From positions 133,106,047-133,170,046 of the forward strand of contig OZ023269.1 of the NCBI GenBank assembly GCA_964006375.1: 64,000 nucleotides of DNA, written 5' to 3'. Positions 12,041-25,544 of this stretch are shown here, piece after piece. The position numbers and the translations under genes are program-made. This stretch comes from Tillus elongatus (Eukaryota > Arthropoda > Insecta > Coleoptera > Cleridae). The notes below the pieces were generated by a model, which saw only the letters and a list, made by a program, of their open reading frames with translations, was not told the origin of the DNA and made no database searches. Each line of letters opens with the position of its first letter. The stretch's first letter is position 1.

Positions 12041-12795
12041 GACTTTTTATTACACAGTATATCAAACAAAATACGTCTAACTGTATTAAAAATAGTCGTA
12101 ATAATGTAGTAGTTTGATGTATTCCGATATTTTCGTTAGTTAGAACCTGCTTTGTTGCTGTTATTGTTAATTAGTATTTTATTATAATAAATGTTGTTAT
12201 GGTTATTATTGTTAAAGAGTTGATTCTATTTTTTTGTTAAATATTGACATACATGCATCACATAGACCTTTTTAATGACGCCATCTGTCATTTTCATTCT
12301 ATTAACTTTTAAACAATTTTTTGATCAGAACAACACAACGTTACAACGGTTTTATAGTTCTACTGAATGCGTATAATTAAATTTAATTTTCTCCTACCTG
12401 ATGGTGCCCTAAAGCGACGAAGCTTATTACAGAAATGAAAACGAACAATTGTGAAGCCAGAGAAGTGGTCTCTACGTCTATATTTACTATTTTCTCGTTC
12501 TATAGAAGATAAACAAAACAAAACCGCAATGGATGAGACAACGCTGCATTTAAATTAAGAAAAATCATTAGTTTATAACAACCTGGGTAATGAATTCATT
12601 TATTTTCTTCAATTATGTAAATTGGAGAGGTTGACGTAATAACACAAATTGCATGCATTTTGTTCATATAATAATTCTAAGTATATGTATAATGGCAGCA
12701 TAGATAACATATTACATTTTAGATAAAAATAAAGTAAATACTCTAACTGAACCTTAATGTCGTCGCAATGCCGAATGTTAAACACAAATACTAAA
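12041..12795. other. No recognised feature
   Basis: AT-rich non-coding DNA. I see no gene or repeat boundary. Confidence 0.5.
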
Positions 12796-12798
12796 AGT

Positions 12799-13534
<736 letters not shown>

Positions 13535-13964
13535 CTAAATAATACTAAAACTTACATATAATAATTATTTCTTCATGTCTTCGACTAACATTGCCAGCAG
13601 TGTGCCTTATGCACTGAAAGTGATTTTAGTTACTTTTCCTGTATATTTATTAAACATTCTATGAATAAATTCAATATGAAAATAATGGACATCCTCATCT
13701 TACACCGTCTCATTTCCATCCAGGTCCTCCTTCGCAACTCTTTGCTGCATTTACTATTTTCCGTAATAATACTCTCAAGGCACGTAAACATTTATACTTG
13801 TTCAAGTTATTAGTCGTTTTCCCATTTTCAAAAGAGAGAGGAATGAAGGGCGAGTCACTGGCGCCCTGCATAGCTAAGGGAGAAAACCCCGACAGGAAAT
13901 CCTGACCCTACAAGTCGGGAGGTTGCTCGACATGCCAGCAACTCGTCATTCGTAAAAATAACAT
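13535..13964. other. No gene; GC-richer patch at 13850-13930
   Basis: Mostly AT-rich. The patch at 13850-13930 (GCGAGTCACTGGCGCCC and GGAGGTTGCTCGACATGCC) is compositionally like LINE 5' sequence and directly precedes the RT fragment at 13965. It may be its 5' UTR or gag-side remains, but I cannot assign it. A short stretch at 13733-13780 resembles 37985-38030. Confidence 0.4.
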
Positions 13965-14440
13965 AAAACGCTAAAAATTTCGGTAAATCGCCTCGTTGTC
14001 AGGATGGATCTAAACGATTACGATATATGTACTTGTCTACTGCTGTGGATGAGGTCGCACAGACTGATGTCATATACCTTGATTTTTCGCAGGCGTTCGA
14101 CAGATCGCAACATGACATTCTGCTTGATAAGCTGGACCACTTTGGGTTCTCAGCAAAACTCTTAGACTTTTTAAATTCATACCTTCCCGTCAGAATGTAT
14201 TATGTCAATTACCGTGGTTGTCGCTCTTCTGAAGTATTTGCTAGCTCGGTTGTTGCTATTTAACTTGTAGGTTAATGATTTAACTAGCGCTTTTGACGTA
14301 CCTCATCTTCTTTATGCCGATGATATAAAGGTGTTTCTTTCGGGGATATGAACGACTGTCTGAAATTAAAGAGCAACCTTTCTAGAGTTCACTCCTGATC
14401 TGTACAAAACTGTTTACCATTAAATATTAGTAAGTTTCAA
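13965..14440 (+). pseudogene. LINE RT fragment D (Jockey/CR1-like)
   Basis: Short piece of non-LTR reverse transcriptase. The frame 14027-14263 carries the VIYLDFSQAFDRSQHDILL block (catalytic Asp in YLDF) and a GFSAKLLDFLNSYL segment. After a frame break the YADD box follows (LLYADDIKVFL, YADD at 14313-14324). The amino part of RT and everything after the YADD region are missing. It belongs to a different family from the LINE that follows directly. Confidence 0.75.
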
Positions 14441-14449
14441 GCAGGTTCG

Positions 14450-16225
14450 TAAGCTGTTCAACGAGGCCAAAAGGTCGGGCGCATGAGGTGAATATAGACA
14501 GGCCCTAACAAGTTACAACAAAAGACTAAGGGATGCCAAAAAGGAGTCGTGGAGGAGGCACTGCGAGGACATGGAGAGCGCATCCAAAAGTGCTTGACTG
14601 CACAAGATCATGTCCAAGGGCACATTCAGACCAATATAGGCTCCCTTAAAACATCGACGGGAGGCTTTACAAGCTCGGGGGAGGAAACCATGGAAGTTCT
14701 ACTACGCACTTCTCCGGCTGCAACATAATAAACCAATCACCTCCATACTGGGAACACTCAGAAATAGAGGCGCCGTACAGGCGGACATCTAGAGTAGACT
14801 GGACAGTCGCTAAAGAGGTGGTTACTTGGAGCAAAATCAGATGGGCCCGTAACAGCTTGAAGCCATTCAAATCCCCTGGATCCGACGAAATAATGCCCAT
14901 CATGCTTCAACAGGGTATAGACATACTGGCGCCGGCGCTTACCCTCATTATGAGGGCCAGCCTGGCTCTGATGTATATTCCGAGGGCATGGAGACTGTCC
15001 AGAGATATATTCATTCCTTAGCCTGGGCGTCAAATAGACCAGGCAAAGTCTTTGAGGCCAATAAGTCTCATGTTCTTCTTGCTAAAAACAATGGAAAAAC
15101 TGCTCGACCGGCACATTAGGGGCGGTGTACTGGAAGCATATCCTCTACACTGCGGATAATACGCATACAATTCAGGAGTCTCAACAGAAACAGCACTACA
15201 CCAACTGGTGCTGAAACTGGAGAATATGCTGGAGAACAGGGAGGTGGCGCTTGGGACCTTCCTAGACATAGAATGGGCCTTTAGCAACACTTCATTTAGA
15301 TCGGTACTGGAAGCTGTCAAGGAGCGGGGAATAGATGAGACCTGCTGCAGGTGGATCGGTTTCATGCTCAGGAACAGGGCGGTGTTCACCTCACTCGCGG
15401 GAGGGATTCTGCTGGCGGGGGTCGCAGGGGGGAGTTCTGTCGCCCCTGCTCTCGTGCCCAGTTGTGGACGGACTGTTAGGGAGGCTCTCGGGAGAAGGGT
15501 ACGAGATACAGGGCTATGCGGACTACATTGTCATCATAATCCGAGGAAAGATTACACAGTAAGTGTGGGAGCGCATGCAGACAGCATTGAAAGTGGTGAA
15601 AAGGTGGGCGTTTCGCCAAGAGCTCGGCGTGAGCTCCGAGAAAGCAACCGTCATACCGTTTACCAGGAGGAGGAAGGGGGAGGGCCACAAAACTCTCACT
15701 CTGTACGGTAAAAACATCCCAATGGTCAGGGAGGTAAAATATCTTGGGGTCGTACTGGACTCCAAGCTAACCTGGAATGGTCACGTTGAAAAAATACTGC
15801 GCAAGGCAGGCGGCTATATGGAAAAACGTGGGGACTCTGACCTAGTATGGCCCACTGGCTGTACACAAGGGTGGTCAGACCATCCTTAACATACGCGGCA
15901 CTAGTGTGGTGGCCCAAGGTGGCACAATCCAGTGCCAAACAAAAACTAGGCAAGATCCAAAGGATGGCTTGACTCGGCGTCACATGGACCATGACTTCAA
16001 CCCCAACAGTCGCCATGGAGGTTTAGCGTAACCCTGCGGCGAGGGGGAGGAATCAGTCCAGCACATCTTGTGCGAGTGTATAGCCCTGGACCGCAAAAGA
16101 CAACTGGTCTACGGACAGCCTAGACCGGAAGCAGAGCAATATAAAACTTCACCCTACCAATTGCTGTCCAGACTAGTTTAAGGCACAGTGATTTTAGAAT
16201 GGGTGGAGTAGAAAAGACAAAGGGC
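14450..16225 (+). pseudogene. RNase H-class LINE fragment E (RT without RNase H)
   Basis: Non-LTR retrotransposon pol remains. Linker and N-terminal helix (SYNKRLRDAKKESWRRHC, about 14505-14560), RT block SLKPFKSPGSDEIMPIML (about 14855-14910), and the LRPISL-MFFLLKTMEKLLDRHIRG block (15050-15120). The frame 15208-15711 carries ALGTFLDIEWAFSN. Then VLSPLLS and the catalytic box, which reads Tyr-Ala-Asp-Tyr (15515-15526) instead of YADD, a lesion in an essential metal ligand. KYLGVVLDSKLTW lies at about 15740. After KIQRMA the sequence jumps at about 16022 to the C-terminal finger (CGEGEESVQHILCECIAL), so RNase H is deleted. Same family as LINE F at 19420, which keeps RNase H but lacks RT. Confidence 0.8.
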
Positions 16226-17642
16226 ATGTTATAATTTTTTTCAATGTGATAAGATTTAGGCTTTAATAGCGCCTCTTTTACCTCAGAAAACAAGACAAAA
16301 ACATTTCCATGTCCCTAGTGATGAACTTTATTTGCTGTAGTAAATCGGCTTAACTTGATCTAGTAACATTTCTTAACGAAACGTAAGGGTTTAGCATTCA
16401 GCGAACCTGAATGCAAAGTGCGATTCAGTTAAACTAGTTTATTCAAAATTATATTATATTCATCTAATTAATGGGAGTAGTAATCTTAACAGTGATAATT
16501 GTTAGGTGAAGTAACCACTTGTTTTGTTTTAAATGGCCGGGGACACATAAGAAATTAATTGTGACCTTATCTAGCTAAACTAAACTAAAGCTGAGTTTTT
16601 TGTACAACAGCAATTCCCTTTCCACAAAATTTAACGATCTTCCGTTCCACATAAAGCGAGGACAATTTTCAAAGGACTGTGTAATTTCTTGTTGATTATA
16701 GTGACTAAAGATGGCGTCCAGGGTGTCAGAATGGCAGAATTATGTCAAACACTAAGCGAAGGTTCAGAATGGAGTAGATTAATGGTTACACTCGCTTTAT
16801 GATCTTTCTGGAGATACTATATGGTCCTTGTGGACACAAAAAATCCTTATGCTGTCTTCTACTAGAATTATATATACTGACAATCAATACTAAATCATAT
16901 AACTGGTGCAGTATAGTATTATTCCCATACAGGGCGATTCTGAGTGAATGTAAATACCGTAACCACATATGCAGTACACACAAATAATTAGAAAAACTGG
17001 AAATTTGGTGATTTTATTTGATGACTCTTGTTACTGATGTACAGAGTGTTCAATTGGTTTCCGTAAAACTTTTGTTTTGACGTAATTTTTAAACCACTTC
17101 GAACAATAACTTTAGAATTTGTAGTTACATTACTGCCATCGAACTTATGTAAAACATATTCAAAGAAAATCCGAAATGCAGAATCGGACTCAAAGAAACT
17201 TAGCTCTTTTATTGCTTAAAATTACATTATGTATGCTGTAATTTAAATCATGCAAGAATCAAATGTTTAGGAGAAAAATGAGCTAACATGTAGAGATCTT
17301 GTAGTTGCCGCACTTTTGTAGCGTACATAGCGAATTTGTGTTTCCAGATCAATTTGTTTTCAGTTAATTTTGAAAATGCCTGTTCAAAATAGCAATAGTT
17401 TATAATATTCGTGAGCCAGCCAAAAGAGAAAATTTCTAGTGTATTAGACGCTGAGTATGGATGTGTTTTTTAAGTAATATCTAAACTTAGAGATCAGATT
17501 CGGATCAGGAATTAAAGATCAGTAATATTAAAAAAATAGGAGCTTGTGTGTGTGTGTGATGTGGGTATTTTGGCTGCGATGTTTACAGTATTCGCGCATT
17601 TACCTATTTTCTTGTCTTAGATCCGCTCTATATGGCATATAT
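16226..17642. other. No recognised feature
   Basis: About 1.4 kb of AT-rich DNA. A (TG)n run near 17545 is the only simple repeat. The two opposite 60-codon frames at 16786-16987 have no motif. Confidence 0.5.
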
Positions 17643-17953
17643 GTTAATGAATTTTATTTAAAAGAATTCACTAATAGAGAGGTATCGATGGTGAGACTTT
17701 GCTAAAAAAAATTTTCAAATGAGCGCGAACTAGGACCCCTAGAACGCATAATTTTGAGTTTTCTTTCGAAAAAAATTTTTAGCACCGAAAAGTACAAAGC
17801 TATTTTGATGAAATTTGGTGAGTATATTGTCTTGTGAAAGACCTTACTACTAATTAAATATCAACTTTATAGGTTTATAGAAAATTGAGTTATTCAAATT
17901 TAAAGCATTTCATGAAAATTCGCTACCATAACTCACTTGCTGCGTCTCGAACT
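17643..17953 (-). repeat. TAC repeat, short complete reverse copy without (TA)n
   Basis: A 310-bp minus-strand copy with both ends. The 3' hairpin (TTAATGAATTTT and AGAATTCACTAA, 17644-17674), the 3' module, a central block, and the 5' terminus CGCTACCATAACTCACTTGC ending near 17950. The microsatellite is absent, showing that the array is optional for the family. Confidence 0.75.
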
Positions 17954-19320
17954 TTTTCTACTTTTGTTGTGATAACACAGACATGATTTACATTTACACA
18001 CACACATGGGTAAGGCGGAATAACAGTTGTTACACATAGAGTGTTATATTAATGTTTACTTTTAAGGCAATACGACCAAATTCTACGGGCTTCAATCTTA
18101 AAGAAAGTCGCCTTGTACTAAACTCGACGTATTTCGACGGCTATCGACATCATCGTCATGGAATACATAAATTGTTTAAAAAAAAGGTTACAAACCATCT
18201 TAAATAACGTATAAGTTGAGGACTTACAATACTGCGACCAATAAAAATCTACCAAAGCACACTGAAAAGGAGAACAGTGCAAACACATGCCGCAAAAAAC
18301 ACCTTAGTGGAAAGTTAACAATCACTACCAATCTCAGGTGAAAGTAATATTAATTAATTAACAAAAAATTTAAATTGGCCCCGGATATGGGTTCAATTCA
18401 CGCTCACCGGTACTATCAAAGTCATACGCGACTTAACTTTACGGTTAAGACGTTTGAATTTTTAAAACAATTTATTTAATACTTTAAACAATCAATACTT
18501 AATTACTTAATACAAAAATGAATAATATAAAATAATGACAAAGGTAACTATCAACATACATGTGATCTAAATTCTAGCACGCGATGTGCAGAGTCTTAAC
18601 TACTCGGAACAAGAATGAACGGTCATATCCTTGTGAGCAGCCTATTTATACACTACACTCCAGGCGTGGCACTATTGTCTCTGGGTGTAACAAAGGATCT
18701 GCTGATGTAGATTCTCACGAGTGATATTCCGTCCAACTTGCTAGTCTGAGCCTGCATACTTGTGGGCTCCTCTAAGTCTACAGCTGACTCGACGGTCCTT
18801 ACTGTGGGAAGGCAGCTTTGTATTATAAAGGGCCATTGTTTGGGCTCCATTTATCTCGCAAATGTGTTCTACGCAAATTCGATAAAAAAGTGATTTCCAC
18901 GAAAATTTAAAAAAGCCACAAAAAAGTCCAAGAACATTGTTTACAAAGTTCCGATTTAAAAGATTGTTCGCTAAAAAATATTATTTCGGCCAAAATGGGC
19001 TGAAAAAATTTTACGTAAAAAGTTCGATAAAATATTTTTTTTACAAAAATTCAATTAAAAGACGAATTTCGAATTAAAAAAATGTCCCATCAAAACAAAG
19101 CTAAGTATTTTTTACACAAAAATTCGTAATTAATTGTTCTTTCAAGGAGATTAGAAACATTTGTTTCTTTCAAGGAAATTAGTTAAATTTTTTTTAAGAA
19201 AAGTCGCCAGAATAAGAACATTCTTACACGAAAATTCGCTTATAAAATAAACAAAAAATTATACAATCTGATCTAAAAACAAACTTTTTCAGTGGCTTCA
19301 CAAAGAAAATTGTGTTTTGC
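17954..19320. other. No gene; TAC scrap at 18369-18408 and AAATTCG-rich tract
   Basis: 18369-18408 matches the start of the TAC 3' module (GGCCCCGGATATGGGTTC). From about 18860 to 19250 the sequence repeatedly uses short motifs such as CGAAAATT, AAAATTCG and TTTTTTACA without a fixed period. No coding sequence is seen. Confidence 0.5.
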
Positions 19321-19410
19321 CTGATGATGCCGTAAAAAGCGAAACCAGTTGCAGAGAAGAAAACAAGCATGTCAAGTCACAGAAACGTATCTACATCTGT
19401 ATTAAGTATG

Positions 19411-20419
19411 GAACGGTTTACAGTGGGAATCCCCGACCGCGAGGCATGGAGGGAGGAGACGCCGGGCATACCACGGGACGCGCTCGTCTGGTTCACGGAC
19501 GGATCCGGCGGGGAGCGTGGGACGGGGGCAGGTGTTTACTCGAAAGGACCGAGGGTAAGTCATAGTATTTCCCTCGGAGCCCATGCAACGGTGTCTCAGG
19601 CCGAAATGTATGCCATCCTGCACTGTGTGCGGGAGAACAAGAGGATGGACTACACCAACAAGCGAATCCTCATTCCCACAGACAGCCAGGCAGCCCTTAA
19701 AGCACTAAGTAGCTCACGGATAAATTCCTGGCTGGTGAGTGAGTGCTGAGACGAGACGAGTGACCTGGTTGGGCAGAATGAAGTCACCCTCATCTAGGTG
19801 CCGGGTCACTCGGGGGTCAAAGGCAATGAAGAAGCTGACAGTCTCGCGAAGAGAGGGTCAGCAGAACCATTTATGTGACCAGAACCGGCTCTGGGCGTGA
19901 CAAAGACCACTGCCAGGGGAGCCATTAAGTCCTGGGTCAGAAACCAACACAAGGTGTACTGGGCAGACTGCCCAGGGCTCAGACATGGGAAGTCAATAAT
20001 TGACGAATCCAGTTCAAAGAGAGCTGTGGAGCTGCTAAATCTTAGCAGAGGACAGCTCTGAAACACAACAGGTCTCTTGACGGGACACATGGCCGTCAAG
20101 AAACACATGCATAAAATGGGGCGGTTCGAAGGGGACTTCGCATGCAGACTCTGCGGCGAGGGGGAGGAAGCAGCCCAGCACATCTTGTGCGAGTGTAAAG
20201 CCCTGGACCGCAAAAGACAACTGATCTACAGTCAGTCTAGACCGGAGACAGAGCAATATAAAACTTCACCCTACCAATCACTGTGCAGACTAGTTCAAGG
20301 CACAGTGATTTTGGAATGGGTGGAGTAAGACTAAGGGCATGCACAATCAACCAAAGGTTGCAGTACTATCGGGGCGGCAAGGTCGCGGACGAGCCCTAAG
20401 GGAAAAAATCGAACGGTTT
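19411..20419. repeat. Target-site duplication around LINE F
   Basis: GAACGGTTT occurs at 19411-19419 and again at 20411-20419, immediately flanking the LINE fragment. The uninterrupted target is visible in the homologous flank at about 33995 (GGAACGGTTTCAATAA), which supports insertion into that older repeat. Confidence 0.7.
19420..20410 (+). mobile_element. RNase H-class LINE F, 5'-truncated insertion
   Basis: A 991-bp copy of the C-terminal part of a non-LTR retrotransposon, inserted with a 9-bp target duplication. RNase H motifs: LVWFTDGSGG (first Asp, about 19490), SQAEMYAIL (Glu, about 19600), PTDSQAALKAL (Asp, about 19680) and GNEEADSLAKRGS (last Asp, about 19835). Breaks: a TGA at about 19747, and TAG replacing Trp in the expected IWVPGHSG block (about 19796). 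Then the finger CRLCGEGEEAAQHILCECKAL (about 20140-20200), a stop at about 20326, and a short 3' UTR ending GAGCCCTAAGGGAAAAAA. It completes the domain set missing from copy E; the same 3' UTR is found as a scrap at 52270. Confidence 0.8.
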
Positions 20420-21510
20420 TACTAAGTTACGGCAACAGCAACAATCAGCTTTTAACATCAGATTAAGCCTTAAAATTCTTCATCTTCACATTTTTCTACA
20501 AAAATTTGCTATTAAATTTATTGGTATTACATAATGTGATCAAATAACGTTAAAATTGGATAAAATACTAAAAGATAATATTTTTCTCGTACTTTTTGAT
20601 CTTTTTACGTCAAGATAAGTTATCCTTTGTCTGTAGTATTTAACAGCTTTTGTTTACCACACAAAATATTTTGGTCTTGTCCCTTCCACTGGCACCCAAA
20701 CTTTTTTTATTATGTTCTCATAACATTGTTTTCCTTTAACTTAGAGATCTAAATGTTGGTATGTAGCATACGTTTTATGTACGGAATTTACGTCACACAT
20801 GACTCGTTCTTAACAGAGGCTCCCCACAATAAGATTGTCCACGGGCCCCACACATGCCTAAACCTGGCCCTGGAAAAAATTCAACCTACGGTCAAGTTGT
20901 ACACTTGTTAGACATCTAATTACAGTCCTTAACGTGAATATGCTGATCGGGTATTTTGAGTGGTGCATATGCATTATAAGGCGCACACGTTTTACCAGTA
21001 GTCCACTGAGTCTGCTGAATCTATTGTTCCTGGATTAAAATGCGCTAAAAATAAACAATGTTTGCTATATAAAGATTTGATTATTCTATGGTTTTCTCAC
21101 AATAAATGCAAAATGAGATGCATAAATCTGAACTTATAGTATATCAAGGAAATATGGTAACTTTTAAAGTGTAGACCATAAAATACAGTATTCTTTCTGG
21201 TCCATTCTGTCATAGTTAGGTTATTTGTAAACCAACTGACGTCTGGAATATAGATATTTGCCCTGGTTATTGGGAAATATCATTCATCGTTATCGCATCT
21301 CACTTCACAAGCAAATAACACGAAGCACACCAGCATTGGATTTTAAGAAAGCCTTCACCTCACCAATAGTATTCAGAATAACAACCCTTACCGTATCTGG
21401 TGGAGAAATTCGACAAATGTTTCTTTAGAATAATATACCCTCATTTATAGGGTCAAAGAACACGGGGAATAACGAGTATTTACATCGTTTGGCAGGTGTT
21501 CATGTAAGAA
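20420..21510. other. No gene; remnant of duplicated flank at 20420-20530
   Basis: The first 110 bp continue the older repeat interrupted by LINE F (ACTAAGTTACGGCAACA). The rest is AT-rich with no recognised feature. Confidence 0.5.
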
Positions 21511-21890
21511 ACGTCTGCACAAAGCAAGTGCGTTATAAGAGCGAATTTTCGTATAGATACCTTTCATTCCCAAAAATTGCGATACGAGAAAAAACTGTAT
21601 ACGTTACTTATGCTTGAGTTGCATCTTATAAAATTATTTTGACAATCATAGGTGGCCCATAAGTCGTTGGTGATACCTACAATTTTTTTAACATTGCTTA
21701 TTGCATTTTTGCCTTTTTCATCGCAATATGATGCATGTTTGTAAAAAAACTCGAGACGCAGTAAGTGCGTTTTGATGGCGAATTTTTCATTAAATGCTTC
21801 AAAATTCAATAACTCAATTTGCTATTAACCTAGGGTCGTCGGCTAGTAAACGAGTTTTCTCGGAAAAATTTTAAATTTATCTTCGAACAT
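21511..21890 (+). repeat. TAC repeat 5' region, rearranged
   Basis: It contains two TAC 5' termini in the same direction: AAAGCAAGTGCGTTATAAGAG at 21520 (first 20 bases shown elsewhere) and GACGCAGTAAGTGCGTTTTG at about 21754. Between them lies a middle block normally internal to the repeat (GGTGGCCCATAAGTCGTTGG). The 3' half is missing. Confidence 0.6.
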
Positions 21891-21944
21891 TTTTTTTCAG
21901 TTTCATCAAGTTTCACCAAAAAAAAACAATAATTTTACCTAAGT

Positions 21945-22170
21945 GAAGACTGGAACCTGTGATGAGCACAGATAAGTACACCTGGAGAATCCCAAATCAC
22001 CACAACACATCTTTTTAAAGACTTAACTATCGTTTCATAACAGCGTTAGCTTCATTAGAGGATGAATATCTATATCCTTAGGATATTCATCCTCAGATGA
22101 AGCTAACGCTGTTACAAAACGATCGTTAGGTCTTCAAAAAGATGTGTTGTGGTGATTTGGGTTTCTTCAA
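21945..22170. repeat. Foldback repeat FB-1 with hammerhead-like cores
   Basis: Long palindrome. The left arm from CCCAAATCACCACAACACAT (21991) is mirrored by ATGTGTTGTGGTGATTTGGG ending at 22161, with the centre near 22077 at GAATATC..GATATTC. The right arm, plus strand, reads CAGATGA (22094-22100), hairpin AGCTAAC-GCT-GTTACA, AAAAC, GATC, GTT. The left arm on the minus strand reads CTAATGA, the same hairpin, GAAAC, GATA, GTT. Each arm is thus a slightly decayed hammerhead core. The outer end carries the family mark ACCTGTGATGAGCAC, seen also at 37460, 39160, 40850 and 56710. Confidence 0.7.
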
Positions 22171-22237
22171 TGGTATTTATTAATAATTTTACCTATTCAC
22201 TTTTCTTTGGTTTAAAAAGATTAATTCTAGTAACATT

Positions 22238-23311
22238 TTTAGTGAATCTTCTTTAAAGAAAATCACTGGTGAGGAGATCCCGGCTTTTGAATTTTCAAAA
22301 AATTTCTTCAAATAAGCGCGAACTAGGCTCCTATAACCCATATCGAGGGTCAGTTTCAGTTTCCCGGAAAAATTTGGGTTTTCTTTTGTAAAAAAATATA
22401 TCTCCGGAAATAAAAAAGCCAGGGAAACCAAATGTGGTTCGCATGTCTGCATGTAGCAGGTGTCAAAATTTAGGTCTGTAAGTTTAAAAAACAAAAAGTT
22501 ATGGGCTTTAAAAAAAAATGGGTTCTTTCTCAAAACGTCAAAGTCGCGATTTGAAACATCAATATTTCCAACATTTAGACAAAGAACCTGAAATAAATAC
22601 AGATTATGTAAAGAAAATGTCGCAGGAAGAGTGTTCTACAAACCCTTAACGTTCAGCGTCAACTGTCATTGTCCTTCATTTTACTAAAATGTTTCCAGAA
22701 ATTTCCTTTCAAATAAACTCTTTCTCTGATGCTTTGGCGGTAGTTTTAGTTAAGTTTATGGTTTAACAGTCTGTAATTTCTAGCTAATTTTCGTAGAAAA
22801 AAAATCGTTAATGAGGATACCGCGCCTTTTGGATTCTAAAAAGATTTCGTCAAATGGGCGCAAACTAGACCCCCTGTAATCCATATCTGGATTTAGTTTC
22901 ACTCTTTATCTGTTTACATATATACAGGGTGACCAATTTTTACGGTAAAGCTTAATATCATTGTTGTGATGCAAGATACGAGAAAAAGTTGTATACGTTA
23001 TATATAGGGTGTCTTGAGCTGCATCTTATATAGTTATTTTGACAATTACAGGCTGGCCGGTAAGTCGTTGGTGATACCTACAATTTTCTTTCGAACACCC
23101 TTATATTATTGCATTTTTGCAATTTTTATCGAAGTACGATTCATGTTTGCCAGTAATCAAAATGCAGCAAGTGCGTTTTGGTAGAGAATCTTCATTAAAT
23201 GCTTCAATTTTGTATCATTCAATTTGCTTTTTAACCCAAGGTTTGTTGGCTAGGAAACCAGTTTTCTCAGAAACATTTTTAGTTTATTTTCGGTAGGTTT
23301 TCAAACAATAG

Positions 23312-23387
<76 letters not shown>

Positions 23388-23545
23388 CAATAAGTTATTT
23401 TGATAAAATATGGGACATTGTTTCTACTATATATAGGTTATACTGGTAACCAGATCGATGCCTGCTTGCATTAGAGAGACATATATTTGCTATTAAAAAC
23501 ATATTTTAAACAATTAACTTACATAACGCAATTGCTGCGTCCATA
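22238..23545 (-). repeat. TAC composite repeat, long reverse copy
   Basis: About 1.3 kb. It begins with the 3' hairpin (22239-22268) and module, continues through the AACGTCAAAGTCGCGATTTG block (about 22530), a second 3' module near 22800-22900 and a TACAGGGTGACCAATTTT junction (22923), then 5' blocks with GCAGCAAGTGCGTTTTGG (23162). A (TA)n array (23314-23386) lies here inside the 5' half, and the copy ends in the 5' terminus CATAACGCAATTGCTGCGTC (23523-23542). A nested or shuffled copy. Confidence 0.65.
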
Positions 23546-25544
23546 CTTTTTATTCCTTCGTTATAAGACCTAAACATATACACCTTACCCAACACAAATT
23601 TAAAGGATGATGGGCTTCTCTTTTTTTTTATTGTTATATGGAATATAAGAAGATTGGAGGGTTTGTTTGCTGAGCTTGGTAGATGATAACATAGACAATT
23701 TGTTTGTTTTTTTAATGTGAAACATCGTGATTTACTAGTGGATGATCTAAAAGAGTTTTGCTTGAGGTCAAGACAAGAAATAAAAAAGTCTCCTTATTGA
23801 AATTCACATTGAAACAATATATTTGAGCTTTATGTAAACATTTGATATTTCCAGAAGTCTATATGTAGTTAGGAATATGGAGTAAACTAACGGTGTTTGT
23901 TTTCCATTTGAAACCTGAGCGCTTAAATTGAATTCCGAATATAGTAGAATGCGAGGTATATTATGGAGCAAATAGCATACGCAGAATTATTGAGCAAAGT
24001 GGTGAAATGGTGAGTGAAGTGTGGTAAGCATTCAGTGAGAGAACTAGGGAACTCGTGTTATATATAAATCTCTCTGTTTACATAGTCTCTGCCCAAGTAC
24101 TATGTAAATCACTGCATTCTGACATAGACAAGATTAGTAATTAATTCTGGTTTCGATTACTCTGCTCCTCCTAAACGTTTCTGAAAGCGGATGTATATTT
24201 GGCATCGTCTATTAGCGCACAAATTGATTACATAAATACACCGCGCGTCGTTTGAAGGGGATGTTGGGACCTTCAAATTTGAACTGTTATTTATTTACCG
24301 CAATTACAGATTTTTTAACATTGATGATTTCAGCTTGTCACGTCCGGCCGTCATTGAACTGCTGAATGACTTTCAGGCTGTTTTGTCATAGTCGAACTCA
24401 TTTGATGAGTTGATGGACCTTTAGATCGACTGAAGCTGACCAGATATTGCTCTGGTTGCAATAATCATTCTTCTTCTTCTTCAATTTTTATGCAAACAGA
24501 ACTTTAATTGGTAATAAAGCACGATAAACTAGGTTAAGGACAAAGCAGTCCAATAATTATTTCCACATTTACATGTGTAAGATTGCTAGTTAGTAAAAAT
24601 AATAGTTTGGCAATGGTTGTGTGAGTGGTCAAATGCAGTTGGCGTATGGCTTAAGTAAACAGAGTGAGTGACGATATGTAAGAAGGACAAGGATGAAGGG
24701 GGATACCTAGATGTACTGAAAATGAACATTTGTTACGGTCGCTTTTTACGCTTTCGTAACGCTCTTACTGATTTAACAATAACATCTGAGAAAGCTCAGG
24801 AACACAACCTGCTTAATTAATAATGAGCCATCACTAAACATTGGATTAAGTTTTTTATGAAGAATCAATTTTATTCACCTCCGTAATTCCATACACCTTG
24901 CTGAATATCTAAATATATGGTAAAATATTTGTCGTGTTAAAGAACGCAAACAATAAAGTCTTCCTTGAAGGTCTAAAAGTATCGTTCCTGGTAAACACAT
25001 CATATAAAAAACGAGTAATTTCTAGAATAACAAGAGTATGGAGCTCAGTAAGCACTGTTGTATTCTGAATCTTGGACGATTACATTTCAGCTCTCTTAAT
25101 GTAGACAATTAACTATCGACTTTAGGGCAAGATATAAGAAATAACGTCGATTTGTTTAGCACCTCAAGGACACTTTAACCGATCGATATTCGGGTCTGTA
25201 TATTCTTCTACACATTCGTTTTTCCCCTCTCGTACAAATGTAGCGAAAACTTTTCGCCTTGACCAATTAGAGGCGACTTATTCCCGCAAGTACAGAATCT
25301 ACCATTTGAGGGGTATGTGCTTTAGTAAAAGCAATCATCCGAATGCAAATCGAGGAGAATTGACTCGACAGGCGGTCTAACGATAACGCTCCCGAAGTTA
25401 CCTAATGTACCTCTTCATGGGTGGTATAAAACCAGTGACCTGTGTAAAGTAATAATTTTGTGAACCTCGATTCTCTCTTTAGGAAAGCGGCAAGTCTGCA
25501 AGCTTCCTTTAATATATAGGGCGAGTTTTTCTAAGCATTTCTAT
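23546..25544. other. No recognised feature
   Basis: Two kilobases of AT-rich DNA without a gene, RNA or clear repeat. Weak LINE-like wording in one frame near 24340-24420 is too degraded to support. Confidence 0.5.

Noticed and set aside
19321..19355. Hammerhead candidate (CTGATGA, TGCCGTAAAAAGC, GAAAC)
   Set aside because: Stem II is only 2 bp and the bases after GAAAC leave a 2-nt loop for stem III. Too weak without more copies, although CTGATGGTGCCCTAAAGCG at 12398 may be a relative.
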